NCBI GenBank assembly: GCA_030528645.1
Contig: JAUMYM010000007.1
Span: 1-51,082, forward strand
DNA length: 51,082 bases
Direction: 5' to 3'
Origin: Erysipelotrichaceae bacterium
GTDB taxonomy: Bacteria > Bacillota_I > Bacilli_A > Erysipelotrichales > Erysipelotrichaceae
Within the stretch, counting starts at the first letter, position 1, and each line of letters begins with the position of its first letter. The notes under the pieces were generated by a model. That model was not told where the DNA came from. It was given only the letters and a program-made list of their open reading frames with translations, and did not search any database. Below, piece after piece: positions 18,607 through 27,910 of the stretch. Position numbers and translations under genes: made by a program.

Positions 18607-19893
18607 ATGTTTATTGATCGTGTAAAAATTAAGCTCAAGGCAGGAGATGGTGGCAATGGCATTGTATCCTTTCGTCGTGAAAAATATGTACCACTAGGTG
18701 GTCCTAATGGAGGAGATGGTGGTAAGGGAGGATCTATTATCTTTAAAGTAGATACGAATAAATCTACCTTATTAGACTTACGTTATAATCGTCTTATTGT
18801 TGCAGAAAATGGGTCAAATGGAAAAGTGAAAAAAATGCATGGTGCCGATGGAGAGGATATTATTATTAAAGTTCCACAAGGTACGATTGTAAAGAATGCT
18901 TTGACGGATGAAATCTTGGCTGACTTAGTACATGTTAATCAAGAAGTGATTATTGCCAAAGGTGGTAAAGGTGGTAGAGGAAACTATCATTTCGCCAGTG
19001 GAAGAAATAGTGCTCCTGAGTTTGCAGAAAATGGACAATTAGGTGAAAAACTTGAAGTACAGATTGAATTAAAATTATTGGCAGATGTTGGATTGGTTGG
19101 CTTTCCTTCCGTTGGAAAATCTACGTTATTATCTGTGGTATCGAAAGCAAAACCCGAAATAGCAGATTATCACTTTACAACGATTACACCTAACTTGGGT
19201 GTGGTATCCGTTGGTGATGGTCGTTCCTTTGTCATGGCTGATTTACCTGGACTTATTGAAGGTGCTAGCCTTGGTAAAGGTTTGGGTCATCAATTTTTAA
19301 GACATATTGAACGTTGTCGAGTGATTATACATGTTATAGATATGGGTGGACATGATGGTCGCGATCCACTTGAAGATTATCGAATTATCAATGAAGAATT
19401 AGGTAATTATCAATATCGTTTATTGGAGCGTCCACAAGTTGTGATTGCAAATAAAATGGATTTGGATGGTGCAGAAGAGAATCTTGTGCGTTTTAAAGAA
19501 ACATATCCAGATATAGAAATTTTTCCAACAACAACCATTATTAATGAAGGTCTACAACCAGTTTTATATCGTGTAGCTGATTTATTAGAAGTTACTGAGG
19601 AGTTTCCTTTATATACAGAAACGAAAGAAGTGGAAAGTAAAGGTGTCTTATATAAATTTACACCTGAAGAAGCACCGTTTAAAGTCTTTAATGAAGGTAA
19701 TGGTAGATGGCGTATTGAAGGAGATCGTATTACACAATTATTTAATGCAACGGATTTAAAGAATGATGAAAGTTTGTTGCGTTTTGCCAATAGCCTAAAG
19801 AAACTAGGTGTAGATGATAAGTTAAGAGAAGCTGGATGCTTAGATGGTGATATGGTTTATATTAATAATTATGGATTTGAATTTGTAGAATAA
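18607..19893 (+). CDS. obgE: GTPase Obg/CgtA
   Basis: A 428-residue GTPase needed for late 50S assembly and stress control. The glycine-rich Obg fold covers about residues 1-158 (KLKAGDGGNG, GGDGGKGG, GAPE-type GRNSAPEFAENG). The G domain follows with GFPSVGKST, DLPGLIEGAS and NKMDL. A C-terminal OCT domain of the Gram-positive type (VLYKFTPEEAPFKV to the end) is present. The open frame runs from 18562, but AAAGGAGG just before ATG 18607 and the conserved MFIDRVKI start fix the gene. A terminator overlaps its stop codon. Confidence 0.97.
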   Translation: MFIDRVKIKLKAGDGGNGIVSFRREKYVPLGGPNGGDGGKGGSIIFKVDTNKSTLLDLRYNRLIVAENGSNGKVKKMHGADGEDIIIKVPQGTIVKNALTDEILADLVHVNQEVIIAKGGKGGRGNYHFASGRNSAPEFAENGQLGEKLEVQIELKLLADVGLVGFPSVGKSTLLSVVSKAKPEIADYHFTTITPNLGVVSVGDGRSFVMADLPGLIEGASLGKGLGHQFLRHIERCRVIIHVIDMGGHDGRDPLEDYRIINEELGNYQYRLLERPQVVIANKMDLDGAEENLVRFKETYPDIEIFPTTTIINEGLQPVLYRVADLLEVTEEFPLYTETKEVESKGVLYKFTPEEAPFKVFNEGNGRWRIEGDRITQLFNATDLKNDESLLRFANSLKKLGVDDKLREAGCLDGDMVYINNYGFEFVE

Positions 19894-19914
19894 GGGCTAA
19901 GTTTAGCCCTTTTT
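19892..19914 (+). terminator. Terminator after obgE
   Basis: AAGGGCTA (19892-19899) pairs with TAGCCCTT (19904-19911) around AGTT, then T-rich. The stem includes the obgE stop codon. Confidence 0.85.
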
Positions 19915-19939
19915 ATGTTAAAATATATTAGGTGATAAA

Positions 19940-20518
19940 ATGATTGCTTACTTAAAAGGTATTGTATATGCTTATGGCATAGATTATGTAATTGTTGAAG
20001 TAAATAATATTGGTTATCGTGTTCATTTTAATAAACCGGAAAGCTTAGTTTTAAATGCTTCTGTAACATTGTTTACCTATCAACATGTTCGTGAAGATGA
20101 AATTAGTTTATTTGGTTTTTTAACGTTGCAAGAGCATGATTTGTTTTTGAAATTGATACAGGTGAAAGGCCTTGGACCAAAGACAGCCCTTAATATTTTA
20201 AGAGTAACAAGTGTAGAAGCTTTTATTGTTGCCATTGAAACCAATGATTTAGCTTCGATTAAGAAATTACCAGGGATTGGAAATAAAACAGCTTCACAAA
20301 TTATTTTGGATTTAAAAGGAAAATTGGTCCAAGATCATAAAGAAGAAACAATGAAAAATCCGGCTTTACAAGATGCAATAGAAGCCTTGAAAGCATTAGG
20401 TTATAAACAAAGTGAAATTAATCAAGTGATGAAGTCAGTTGCTAAAGAAGAGGGTTTATCAAGTGAACAATATGTTAAATTAGCATTACAGAAATTTATG
20501 CTGATGAAACGAGGTTAA
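19940..20518 (+). CDS. ruvA: Holliday junction DNA helicase subunit RuvA
   Basis: A 192-residue protein that binds four-way junctions as a tetramer and loads RuvB. The N-terminal OB fold starts [10 protein letters not shown]. Two helix-hairpin-helix motifs appear as [16 protein letters not shown] and [16 protein letters not shown]. The C-terminal RuvB-binding domain has [12 protein letters not shown]. It starts one short gap after the obgE terminator and ends one base before ruvB. RuvC is not present, as usual in Firmicutes; RecU encoded at 27.2-27.8 kb is the likely resolvase. Confidence 0.96.
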   Translation: MIAYLKGIVYAYGIDYVIVEVNNIGYRVHFNKPESLVLNASVTLFTYQHVREDEISLFGFLTLQEHDLFLKLIQVKGLGPKTALNILRVTSVEAFIVAIETNDLASIKKLPGIGNKTASQIILDLKGKLVQDHKEETMKNPALQDAIEALKALGYKQSEINQVMKSVAKEEGLSSEQYVKLALQKFMLMKRG

Positions 20519-20519
20519 T

Positions 20520-21518
20520 ATGGAAAGATTATTACAAGAAGATTTCATGAATAGCGATGATGAAGTAAGTCTTCGACCAAGTACTTTAGATGAATATGTT
20601 GGTCAAGATGCTTTAAAAGAGAATTTAAAAATATTTATTCAAGCAGCACTCAATCGGAAAGAAACCTTAGATCATGTTCTTTTATATGGTCCTCCAGGAT
20701 TGGGGAAAACTACATTAGCGTATATTATTGCCAATGAGATGAAGGGTAAGATTAAAACAGTTTCTGGACCAAGTATTGAAAAAAGTGGCGACCTAGCAGC
20801 GATTCTTTCAACCATTGAAGCCGGTGATGTTTTATTTATTGATGAAATTCATCGTATTCCTAAAGTGGTTGAAGAAGTTTTATATCCAGCAATTGAAGAT
20901 TTTTTTATTGATATTGTTGTTGGAAAGGATGCCAGTGTTCGTTCTATTCGTTTAGATTTACCACCTTTTACTTTAGTTGGTGCTACAACAAGAGCGGGTG
21001 ATTTATCTGCTCCTTTGCGTGATCGTTTTGGTATAGTGTCTAAGCTGGAATATTATACAGAAGAAGAATTAGCTAAGATTGTTCGTAGAACCAGTCAAGT
21101 ATTACAGGTAGAAACGGATACGCATGCAGTTCAAGAGATTGCGAAACGTTCAAGAGGAACACCACGTATTGCCAATCGTTTATTTCGTCGTGTTCGTGAC
21201 TTTGCACAAGTGTTAAATGACGGTTATATTGATTTAAACATTGCAACCAATGCATTAAATCGTTTAAAAGTAGATAATTTGGGATTAGATGATGTAGATA
21301 TTCGTTATTTAAAGGGAATTATTGAACGTTTTAAGGGTGGTCCGGTAGGATTAGAAGCCCTAGCTACTTCCATTAGTGAGGAGCCCATGACGTTAGAAGA
21401 TGTCTATGAACCTTATCTAATAAAAATTGGTTTTATTAATCGTACAGCTCGTGGACGAGTGGCAACAGCAAAGGCATATCAGCATTTAAACATAACATCC
21501 AATGAACAATTATTTTGA
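20520..21518 (+). CDS. ruvB: Holliday junction DNA helicase RuvB
   Basis: A 332-residue AAA+ motor for branch migration. It shows [11 protein letters not shown] (Walker A), DEIHR (Walker B), the beta-hairpin region and the sensor [18 protein letters not shown]. The C-terminal winged helix ends RTARGRVAT. It is coupled to ruvA by a one-base gap. A UUCG-type terminator begins at the stop codon. Confidence 0.97.
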   Translation: MERLLQEDFMNSDDEVSLRPSTLDEYVGQDALKENLKIFIQAALNRKETLDHVLLYGPPGLGKTTLAYIIANEMKGKIKTVSGPSIEKSGDLAAILSTIEAGDVLFIDEIHRIPKVVEEVLYPAIEDFFIDIVVGKDASVRSIRLDLPPFTLVGATTRAGDLSAPLRDRFGIVSKLEYYTEEELAKIVRRTSQVLQVETDTHAVQEIAKRSRGTPRIANRLFRRVRDFAQVLNDGYIDLNIATNALNRLKVDNLGLDDVDIRYLKGIIERFKGGPVGLEALATSISEEPMTLEDVYEPYLIKIGFINRTARGRVATAKAYQHLNITSNEQLF

Positions 21519-21538
21519 GTACTTCGGTACTCTTTTTT
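21517..21538 (+). terminator. Terminator after ruvB
   Basis: GAGTAC (21517-21522), loop TTCG, GTACTC (21527-21532), then TTTTTT. A textbook short stem with a stable UUCG tetraloop. Confidence 0.9.
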
Positions 21539-21539
21539 A

Positions 21540-21593
21540 ATACAGATAATACAGTATTGACAAATGATTTTATTGGTAGTACAGTTAATACAG
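21540..21593 (+). promoter_or_regulatory. Promoter and twin operator of the GntR-ABC operon
   Basis: TTGACA (21557-21562), 17 bases and TACAGT (21580-21585) form the promoter. A 15-base direct repeat surrounds it: ATACAGATAATACAG (21540-21554) and GTACAGTTAATACAG (21579-21593), 13 of 15 bases the same. The second copy covers the -10 element. AATACAGTATT (21548-21558) is also an inverted repeat. Binding by the GntR protein encoded just downstream would block transcription. Confidence 0.65.
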
Positions 21594-21605
21594 AAAGGAG
21601 GGCTT

Positions 21606-21980
21606 ATGTTTTTAATAAAACCTCAAAGTAAAGATGCGATTTATATACAAATTAAAAAACAAATCATACAGTTTATAGCGTTAGGTATTTTTAAGTCAGA
21701 TGACAAATTACCTTCTGTTAGAAATCTTGCCAGTGATTTAGGTGTAAATCCTAATACGGTTGCCAAAGCTTATGAAGAATTGGAACATGAAGGTGTTGTT
21801 TATACCCTTGCTAAAAAAGGTGTGTTTATCTCTAAAAATGAAGGAGTAGAGAATTTTATTGTAGAAGAATCTTTAAATGAATTTAAATGTATTACTATAA
21901 AATGTTTAAGGAATGATGTTTCCAAAGAAGTATTACTAGATCTTGTAGAAACATGTGAAAAGGAGGCCCTAAATGCTTGA
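21606..21980 (+). CDS. GntR family regulator, YtrA subfamily
   Basis: A 124-residue repressor. The winged helix is at the N-terminus (AIYIQIKKQII, DDKLPSVRNLASDLGVNPNTVAKAYEELE in outline), followed by a short C-terminal dimerisation tail instead of a ligand domain, which marks the YtrA group. YtrA regulators usually control a neighbouring ABC transporter and respond to cell-envelope stress; the ATPase and permease follow directly. The frame is open upstream, but AAAGGAGGG puts the start at ATG 21606. Its stop overlaps the ATPase gene by 8 bases. Confidence 0.88.
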   Translation: MFLIKPQSKDAIYIQIKKQIIQFIALGIFKSDDKLPSVRNLASDLGVNPNTVAKAYEELEHEGVVYTLAKKGVFISKNEGVENFIVEESLNEFKCITIKCLRNDVSKEVLLDLVETCEKEALNA

Positions 21981-22848
21981 TATACGAAATGTAAATAAAA
22001 ATTTTGGAGATAAGGTTGTTTTAAAAGATTTAAATTTATCCATTCAAAATGGAAGTGTGTTTGGATTAGTAGGCATTAATGGAGCAGGTAAAAGTACATT
22101 GTTGCGATGTATAAGTGGTATATTAAAGTTGGATAGTGGACAAATCTTAATGGATAATGCTCAAGTGTATGATAATCCAAGAGTGAAAAAAGATATATTG
22201 TTTATTGGTGATGACTTATATTATCCTAACAATGCAACAATTCAATCTTTAAAGTATTTTTATGGACAATTTTATCAATTGGACATGGGTTTATTTGATA
22301 AATATGTTGCTTTCTTTCATTTAGATCCTAAAAAGCGTATTAATTCTTTTTCAAAAGGGATGAAACGACAAGTATTCTTAATTTTAGCCTTAAGCATTCA
22401 ATTTAAGATTTTAATTTTAGATGAAGCATTTGATGGGTTAGATCCTTTGATTCGTATTCAATTTAAAAAAGAGCTGGGTAAGCTTATTTACGATGAAGAA
22501 CGTATTATTATTATCTCTTCACATAACTTAAAAGAGCTTGAAGATGTTTGTGATTGTTATGGATTATTAGATGGAGGAAACATCAAAACAAGTGGAGATC
22601 TTATGGAATCAAAAGGTAAGATTAATAAATATCAAGTGGTCTTTAAAGAGGATGTAGATATTCATCAAATGGATTTAGAAATTCTGGATATAAAAATGAT
22701 TGGTAAAGTATATAACCTTGTAATTAAGGGAGATGAAGAAATGGTTATGGAATATCTTCAACAATTTCAACCTCTTTTATTAGAAGTAATTAATATCAAT
22801 TTTGAAGAATTATTTATCTATGAAGTAAAGGAGAACGCACATGAATAA
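21973..22848 (+). CDS. ABC-2 exporter ATP-binding protein
   Basis: A 291-residue nucleotide-binding subunit. Walker A is GINGAGKST, the signature motif is a divergent NSFSKGMKRQ, and Walker B is ILILDEAFDGLD. The H-loop is SSHNL. The last 70 residues form an extra domain. AAGGAGG precedes ATG 21973. It overlaps the regulator and the permease genes by 8 bases each, so the three are translated together. Family members of this layout export peptides or lipids or confer resistance to cell-wall drugs. Confidence 0.9.
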   Translation: MLDIRNVNKNFGDKVVLKDLNLSIQNGSVFGLVGINGAGKSTLLRCISGILKLDSGQILMDNAQVYDNPRVKKDILFIGDDLYYPNNATIQSLKYFYGQFYQLDMGLFDKYVAFFHLDPKKRINSFSKGMKRQVFLILALSIQFKILILDEAFDGLDPLIRIQFKKELGKLIYDEERIIIISSHNLKELEDVCDCYGLLDGGNIKTSGDLMESKGKINKYQVVFKEDVDIHQMDLEILDIKMIGKVYNLVIKGDEEMVMEYLQQFQPLLLEVININFEELFIYEVKENAHE

Positions 22849-24277
22849 ACGATACTTTAATTATTTATTACAAAATAATAAACGAATGTTTTTAATTTTA
22901 ACGTTTATTGGTTTTATTGCGTTTCCTTTTAATTCCTTCTTATTTGGATTTCATACGTTTTATCAACTGTATGCTTATACAGTAATGCTTACTGTAGCTG
23001 TATTCATTCTTCCGGTAGTAAATTATAAATTTTTGTATAAAAGTAATAGTGTAGATGTATACTTTAATTTACCGCTTACTAGAAAACAATTGTTTACACA
23101 TACTTATGTATTAAGTGTGATTGAGCTAGTTGGACCTTATCTATTAAATGTTGTGATAGGTATGTTGATGGTAAGACGTTTTGAGTTATTACCAACGGCA
23201 GTATTTATTGTATTAATCACCAGTGTAGGTTTAGTTGCTTTATTAAGTCTTAATATTTTGATTACAGTGAAAAGCAATAGTTTGATTGATGCTTTAATAT
23301 GCAGTGGTGTATATTCTGTAATTGGTGGTATATTATTTTATGCATTTATGTTTTTCTTAAGTAGATATGTATATGCTCGTGAGTTATTTGATTTTGCAGA
23401 GTATTCCAAATACTTAATTTTCTTAATGAGTGGATTTAATTATACGTTTGATTATAGTTTTTTAGGCATAGAATTCGCAAATATTGATTATATATATCTT
23501 ATTTATCAAGTTGCCATCATTGGGTTAACATATAGCTATGCTTTATATAGTTTTATACATCGTAATGTTGAGGATGCAGGACAAGTAAGTAATAGTCGTA
23601 TGTTGTATCATACTTTAATACCAATCGGTACTTTATCTATTATGTTGGTTGGAACGTATGAGTTTGGATTAGGGAATGAAATGAAAACATTTGGTCTTGC
23701 CATCTTATTCGTCATATATCTTATAGCGAACTTTATTCATTATCGTGATCTTAAATTTAGAACTAAATATATTGTGATCTATTTAAGTTTGCTTCTATTG
23801 GTTAATGTTTTAGGTGTTGTGATTAAAAGTACACGTGGATTTTATTTATCTTATATGATGCCTAAAAATTATGATCATCTTACTGTGAACTATAATTTCC
23901 ATTTTAATGATGGATATATACGTATTGAAGATCCTTATAAAACACCATCAAGATACGATTATGATGTGACCGTAAAAGATAGAAAATTAGTTAATGAATT
24001 ACAAAAATTAATGTTAAAAGAAACAGATACGTATTATGATTTAAAAAAATATAACGATGATAATTTTTATTTTAATGGTAGATTGAAAGTCGTTTATCGA
24101 GATAGTGATGGAAACGGGTTGCATACTTTTAATTATGCTGCTTATTCAGATTATAAGTTAAAAATGCTAGCGTTATTTATTGATTATGATTATAAGGTGT
24201 ACTGGCAAAAGTATACTGATTCAGGGGAAAATAAAGAAGTATTATTAACGAAAGATATGCTGAAATCTTTACGATAA
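22841..24277 (+). CDS. ABC-2 type permease with long C-terminal soluble domain
   Basis: A 478-residue membrane protein. About eight membrane segments fill roughly residues 13-330 (for example IVYLSLLLLVNVLGVVI near the end of this part). They are followed by some 150 residues without membrane segments, rich in Tyr and Asp, with KSTRGFYLSY at the start. This tail probably lies outside the cell. It forms a complex with the ATPase just upstream. I do not recognise the tail domain with certainty. A terminator follows the stop codon. Confidence 0.75.
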   Translation: MNKRYFNYLLQNNKRMFLILTFIGFIAFPFNSFLFGFHTFYQLYAYTVMLTVAVFILPVVNYKFLYKSNSVDVYFNLPLTRKQLFTHTYVLSVIELVGPYLLNVVIGMLMVRRFELLPTAVFIVLITSVGLVALLSLNILITVKSNSLIDALICSGVYSVIGGILFYAFMFFLSRYVYARELFDFAEYSKYLIFLMSGFNYTFDYSFLGIEFANIDYIYLIYQVAIIGLTYSYALYSFIHRNVEDAGQVSNSRMLYHTLIPIGTLSIMLVGTYEFGLGNEMKTFGLAILFVIYLIANFIHYRDLKFRTKYIVIYLSLLLLVNVLGVVIKSTRGFYLSYMMPKNYDHLTVNYNFHFNDGYIRIEDPYKTPSRYDYDVTVKDRKLVNELQKLMLKETDTYYDLKKYNDDNFYFNGRLKVVYRDSDGNGLHTFNYAAYSDYKLKMLALFIDYDYKVYWQKYTDSGENKEVLLTKDMLKSLR

Positions 24278-24284
24278 TTATAAT

Positions 24285-24308
24285 AAAGGGTAGCTAAGCT
24301 ACCTTTTA
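24285..24308 (+). terminator. Terminator after the GntR-ABC operon
   Basis: GGTAGC (24289-24294) pairs with GCTACC (24298-24303) around TAA, with AAAG and TTTT flanks extending the stem. Confidence 0.85.
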
Positions 24309-24343
24309 TAGTTATCATACAAATCTTTTTATAACATAAATAA

Positions 24344-24369
24344 AAAGTTCTAGAATATTCTAGAACTTT
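24344..24369 (-). terminator. Terminator of the recU-PBP operon
   Basis: AAAGTTCTAGAA (24344-24355) pairs with TTCTAGAACTTT (24358-24369), a 12-bp stem with a two-base nominal loop. On the minus strand it lies just after the PBP stop codon and ends in T-rich sequence. It can also work on the plus strand. Confidence 0.8.
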
Positions 24370-24371
24370 CT

Positions 24372-27215
24372 TTATGGATTGCTTGGTGTTGATGAATCTG
24401 GTTGTAAAGTTTTTAGTTTACAACCAACTTTTGGATCACCTTCATAACCAACCAAACATGTACAGACACCATTTACCAACTCAGCGTTTTCACCACATGC
24501 CGGTGCTTTATAGATGTAGACGGTTAGTGTTAAACGTGGTAATTCTGATTGTTTTAGTGTGAGTGTTTGTCCATTAACTAACACACCTGAGTTATAAATT
24601 TCATTGCTATCTTTTTTACTTGCATCGATCACTTCAGTAAAGGTTGTTGTAATACCATACGTTTGTGCAAATGTTTCAATATCAGTACGTGTGGCTTTGT
24701 TATTTGGTACTGTAAAGGTAATGTCTTTATCTTCAATTGTAAATTCACGACAAACTTGATTGCTGTTTACTTCTAAATTACCATAACCATAATACCCACA
24801 CACATTGATTAATTGTCCGGGTTGCAGAGCGATTGTAGAATTATACGTTTCACTTTCTGAATTAAATTCATGTACAACATTATTGTTGATTGTAATTTTT
24901 CCTTTGTATAAAATGCGACCATAAACCCATGTCCAATCAAAGATACGTTTTCCATAAGCTTCAACGTATTTACCACCTTCATTTAAAGAAATATCTTTAT
25001 GTTCAGGAGCAATTTCTAATTTCGATGCATCTGGATATACAGGGAATTTAATTTGCACATTTCCTGCAGCATCCAGTGTAACATCTAGGTTGTTTAGTTG
25101 TTCTACTGAAGCACTTTGTGGATCTACAAGATTTGCAAAGTCTTTTTTTATTAAACTTGTTACAACAAATTTTTCATCCATACCTTCAATTGGTGAGGCA
25201 TAAGGATAAGTTCCTAAAATGTGTTTTAGCTGGATTACTCCATCCGGCTTATGAATGGCTTCAGGAATGCCGTGCATTTCGTTGGCATCCAGTACAAGTT
25301 TAGCAATCTTTCCACGAGTATTTAAACGTTCTTTCGCTACTGTAAAATAGGTATCTTTATCTTTGATGGCTTTTTCATAACCAACCCATACAGATACGGT
25401 ATATTTACTTGTAGAAGCAATAAGCCATTGGTCTTTGGCAGCTCCTTGAGGAATTCCGTAATCTAAACCTTCATTACCCCAGTCCGTTGTTCCTGTTTTG
25501 GCATAAACAGGATAATCTCTTCGTAAAATGCTCATGTAATTTGTATAAGGACCATAAACGTTATTGTACATTAAATCACTTACAATGTAGGCTGCTTCCT
25601 TAGATAGAACATTCACTGGTGTATATTTTGCTTCAATTGGCTCACTACCATCTAAAAATTCAATTTTAGAAATGGTATGAGGTTTGATATAATCACCGGC
25701 ATTAATCATGGTAGCATGAGCTCCGGCAAGTTCTACCGCATTGGCTTCAAAATTAGAACCACCAATAGAGAACCCTAAGTCAAAGTTTTCTCGTGTTACT
25801 TTTGAAAAACCTAAGTTTTGTAAGTAAGAAACTACATGTTTACTTCCTACATTATCAATTACTTCTTGTAAGGTTACAATGGCAGGAATGTTTAGGGATT
25901 GACCAACCGCATCTTTTAAGATGACATCTCCGACATATCGACCCGAATAGTTTTTTATTACTTTACTTGTACCACGATATACATAAGGACGATCGACAAT
26001 GACATGGTTTGTATTCCAACCTAAAATCTCAAAGGCTAAGGCATAAGATAAGAATGGTTTTACACTTGATCCAGGCTGTTTATATTGATCTGTAGCGTGA
26101 TTTAACAGTAAACTACCACCGCTGGCGTAGTTACGTCCACCGCCAACCGCATTGATTTGTCCATTGCTGTTATTCATAGATACCACTGCAATTTCAACCA
26201 ACTCATCCGGATATTCAAAGTATCCATCTACATTTCCAGCCTGAATATTGTCTATCACTTTTTGAACTGGTTGATCCATATATGTATAAATTTTCATTGG
26301 TGTTGAATATGGATCTAGACCAGTTAGATTTTTAGCTTCTTCAACAACGGTATCAATATAAGCTTGGTATTGATCTAAGTTACCAAAGGACTTATTGCCA
26401 TCTTTAACAAGTAAATCTTCTACTTTTACACTTTTTGCTAAAGTGAGTTCTTTTTTTGTAATATAACCGTGATGATGCATTAAGTTTAACACGGTATCAC
26501 GTCGTTCTGTTGCATAATCTAAATATCGAAATGGATTGTAATATTTTGGTGAGTTTACAATACCAACAAGCATTGCACTTTCAGGAAGGGTTAATTCCTG
26601 AACATCTTTGCCAAAATAATATTGTGCAGCTGTTTGTATTCCACGGATATTACCACTACCACCAAAGTTTAATTTATTTAAGTACAATTCAATCGCACGT
26701 TCTTTGCTTAAAATTTTATTAACATCAAACGACATAAATATTTCTTGTAGTTTTCGAGATATTTTCTTTTGAGCGGATAATCCAGCTTCATCATCTACAA
26801 AGTAAGTATTTTTAATTAATTGCATCGTTAGGGTTGATCCGCCTTGTGAAAACGACATAGATTTAATGTTGTTTAAGGCTGATTTGGTAAAACGAGCAAT
26901 ATCGAAACCATTGTGACTGAAATAGCGTGAGTCTTCAATAGAGACTAAGGCATCAATTAGGGATTGAGGAAGTTTATCGTATGTAACATTTGTACGAATT
27001 TGATTTCCTACACTACCAATCAACTCTCCGTTTGCATCAAAGATTTGTGTTGATTGATTGCTTTCAAATTTATCTATGGTTACTTTAGGTTTTCCTTTTA
27101 ACATGGAAGCTAAAAGCCCAACAGAAACAGTAGATACTATTAGCATCATAACTAAGATAATTGCGATAATTAGCGCAATTAAATTTTCTTTATTTAGTTT
27201 ACGTTTATTTTTCAT
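24372..27215 (-). CDS. ponA: Class A penicillin-binding protein with PASTA-like and EGF-like C-terminus
   Basis: A 947-residue cell-wall synthase with an N-terminal cytoplasmic tail and one membrane anchor (about residues 12-38). The GT51 glycosyltransferase shows EDSRYFSHNG (catalytic Glu94) and GGSTLTMQL. The transpeptidase has SSVK (Ser383), SLN (440-442) and KTGTT (573-577). The last 250 residues are unusual: an Ig/FN3-like part with a cysteine pair (VCGYYGYG...QVCREF), a PASTA-like part (about 836-904, VPNNKATRTDIETFAQ) and a short module with cysteines ACGEN, GVCTC and GC that reads like an EGF repeat. ATG 27215 has AAGGAG; an in-frame ATG at 27242 lacks one. It overlaps recU by 11 bases, the conserved recU-ponA pairing. 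Confidence 0.93.
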   Translation of the reverse strand: MKNKRKLNKENLIALIIAIILVMMLIVSTVSVGLLASMLKGKPKVTIDKFESNQSTQIFDANGELIGSVGNQIRTNVTYDKLPQSLIDALVSIEDSRYFSHNGFDIARFTKSALNNIKSMSFSQGGSTLTMQLIKNTYFVDDEAGLSAQKKISRKLQEIFMSFDVNKILSKERAIELYLNKLNFGGSGNIRGIQTAAQYYFGKDVQELTLPESAMLVGIVNSPKYYNPFRYLDYATERRDTVLNLMHHHGYITKKELTLAKSVKVEDLLVKDGNKSFGNLDQYQAYIDTVVEEAKNLTGLDPYSTPMKIYTYMDQPVQKVIDNIQAGNVDGYFEYPDELVEIAVVSMNNSNGQINAVGGGRNYASGGSLLLNHATDQYKQPGSSVKPFLSYALAFEILGWNTNHVIVDRPYVYRGTSKVIKNYSGRYVGDVILKDAVGQSLNIPAIVTLQEVIDNVGSKHVVSYLQNLGFSKVTRENFDLGFSIGGSNFEANAVELAGAHATMINAGDYIKPHTISKIEFLDGSEPIEAKYTPVNVLSKEAAYIVSDLMYNNVYGPYTNYMSILRRDYPVYAKTGTTDWGNEGLDYGIPQGAAKDQWLIASTSKYTVSVWVGYEKAIKDKDTYFTVAKERLNTRGKIAKLVLDANEMHGIPEAIHKPDGVIQLKHILGTYPYASPIEGMDEKFVVTSLIKKDFANLVDPQSASVEQLNNLDVTLDAAGNVQIKFPVYPDASKLEIAPEHKDISLNEGGKYVEAYGKRIFDWTWVYGRILYKGKITINNNVVHEFNSESETYNSTIALQPGQLINVCGYYGYGNLEVNSNQVCREFTIEDKDITFTVPNNKATRTDIETFAQTYGITTTFTEVIDASKKDSNEIYNSGVLVNGQTLTLKQSELPRLTLTVYIYKAPACGENAELVNGVCTCLVGYEGDPKVGCKLKTLQPDSSTPSNP

Positions 27216-27795
27216 GTGTTGTCTCCTTAAAATATAAAGCATCTATCACTTTTAAATAATCAATGGGTGGAGTTAAGCTAAAAGGAATTAAATGTCCGTT
27301 AGCTTGAAACCATTGATATGGTAAAGATTTTTTAGGATAACTATCGTATTGTTCAATAAATTTATCAGCTTGAATGAAATAGACTTCTTGATAATATTTA
27401 AAGCGAATGATAATAAAGCCAATCCCTCCATGTTTGATCACTCTTCTTAAATGTTCAATTTGATGAATATGGATACTTGCAAAGGGAAAAGATGTTTTAG
27501 AATTACATTCTTTACATTCAAAATCAATTGCTTTACCACGATAGATACCATTGTAATCGGTAGTGCTTGGTGTTTTGAAATATGCTTCTGTTATTTTAGC
27601 ACTACTACGATTTGGATAATCAACATTTACAATGGTAATGGGAGTCGGTTTTTTATGAATATTAGCGATGTCCATATCTAAGTAATATTGATTGGTAATA
27701 TTAATATCATCCTCAAGAATCATGCCTCGTTTTGAAAATGATTCTTTTAATTTTGTTGTTTGTGTTTTCTTAATCCCTTTAGGATAATGAATCAT
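27205..27795 (-). CDS. recU: Holliday junction resolvase RecU
   Basis: A 196-residue PD-(D/E)XK-type nuclease that cuts four-way junctions. The active-site block reads YRGKAIDFECKECNSKTSFPF in outline (D, E and K kept; the usual EAK is ECK). The motif HIHQIEHLRRV follows as in family members. The N-terminal MIHYPKG start and stalk region match too. It is the first gene of the minus-strand recU-ponA operon and diverges from gpsB. It supplies the resolvase for the RuvAB encoded in the same window. Confidence 0.95.
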   Translation of the reverse strand: MIHYPKGIKKTQTTKLKESFSKRGMILEDDINITNQYYLDMDIANIHKKPTPITIVNVDYPNRSSAKITEAYFKTPSTTDYNGIYRGKAIDFECKECNSKTSFPFASIHIHQIEHLRRVIKHGGIGFIIIRFKYYQEVYFIQADKFIEQYDSYPKKSLPYQWFQANGHLIPFSLTPPIDYLKVIDALYFKETTHEK

Positions 27796-27910
27796 ATAAA
27801 ATCACCTTCATTATTATAACAAATAATTAATTGAATAAAAATATATATCCGTATTATCTACTTGATTAATCGTGAAATATTTGAGAAAATAGCAATGGAT
27901 GGTGAAGGTA

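Noticed and set aside
19410-19790. 126-residue antisense frame in obgE
   Set aside because: Low-complexity composition and no ribosome site; shadow of a conserved gene.
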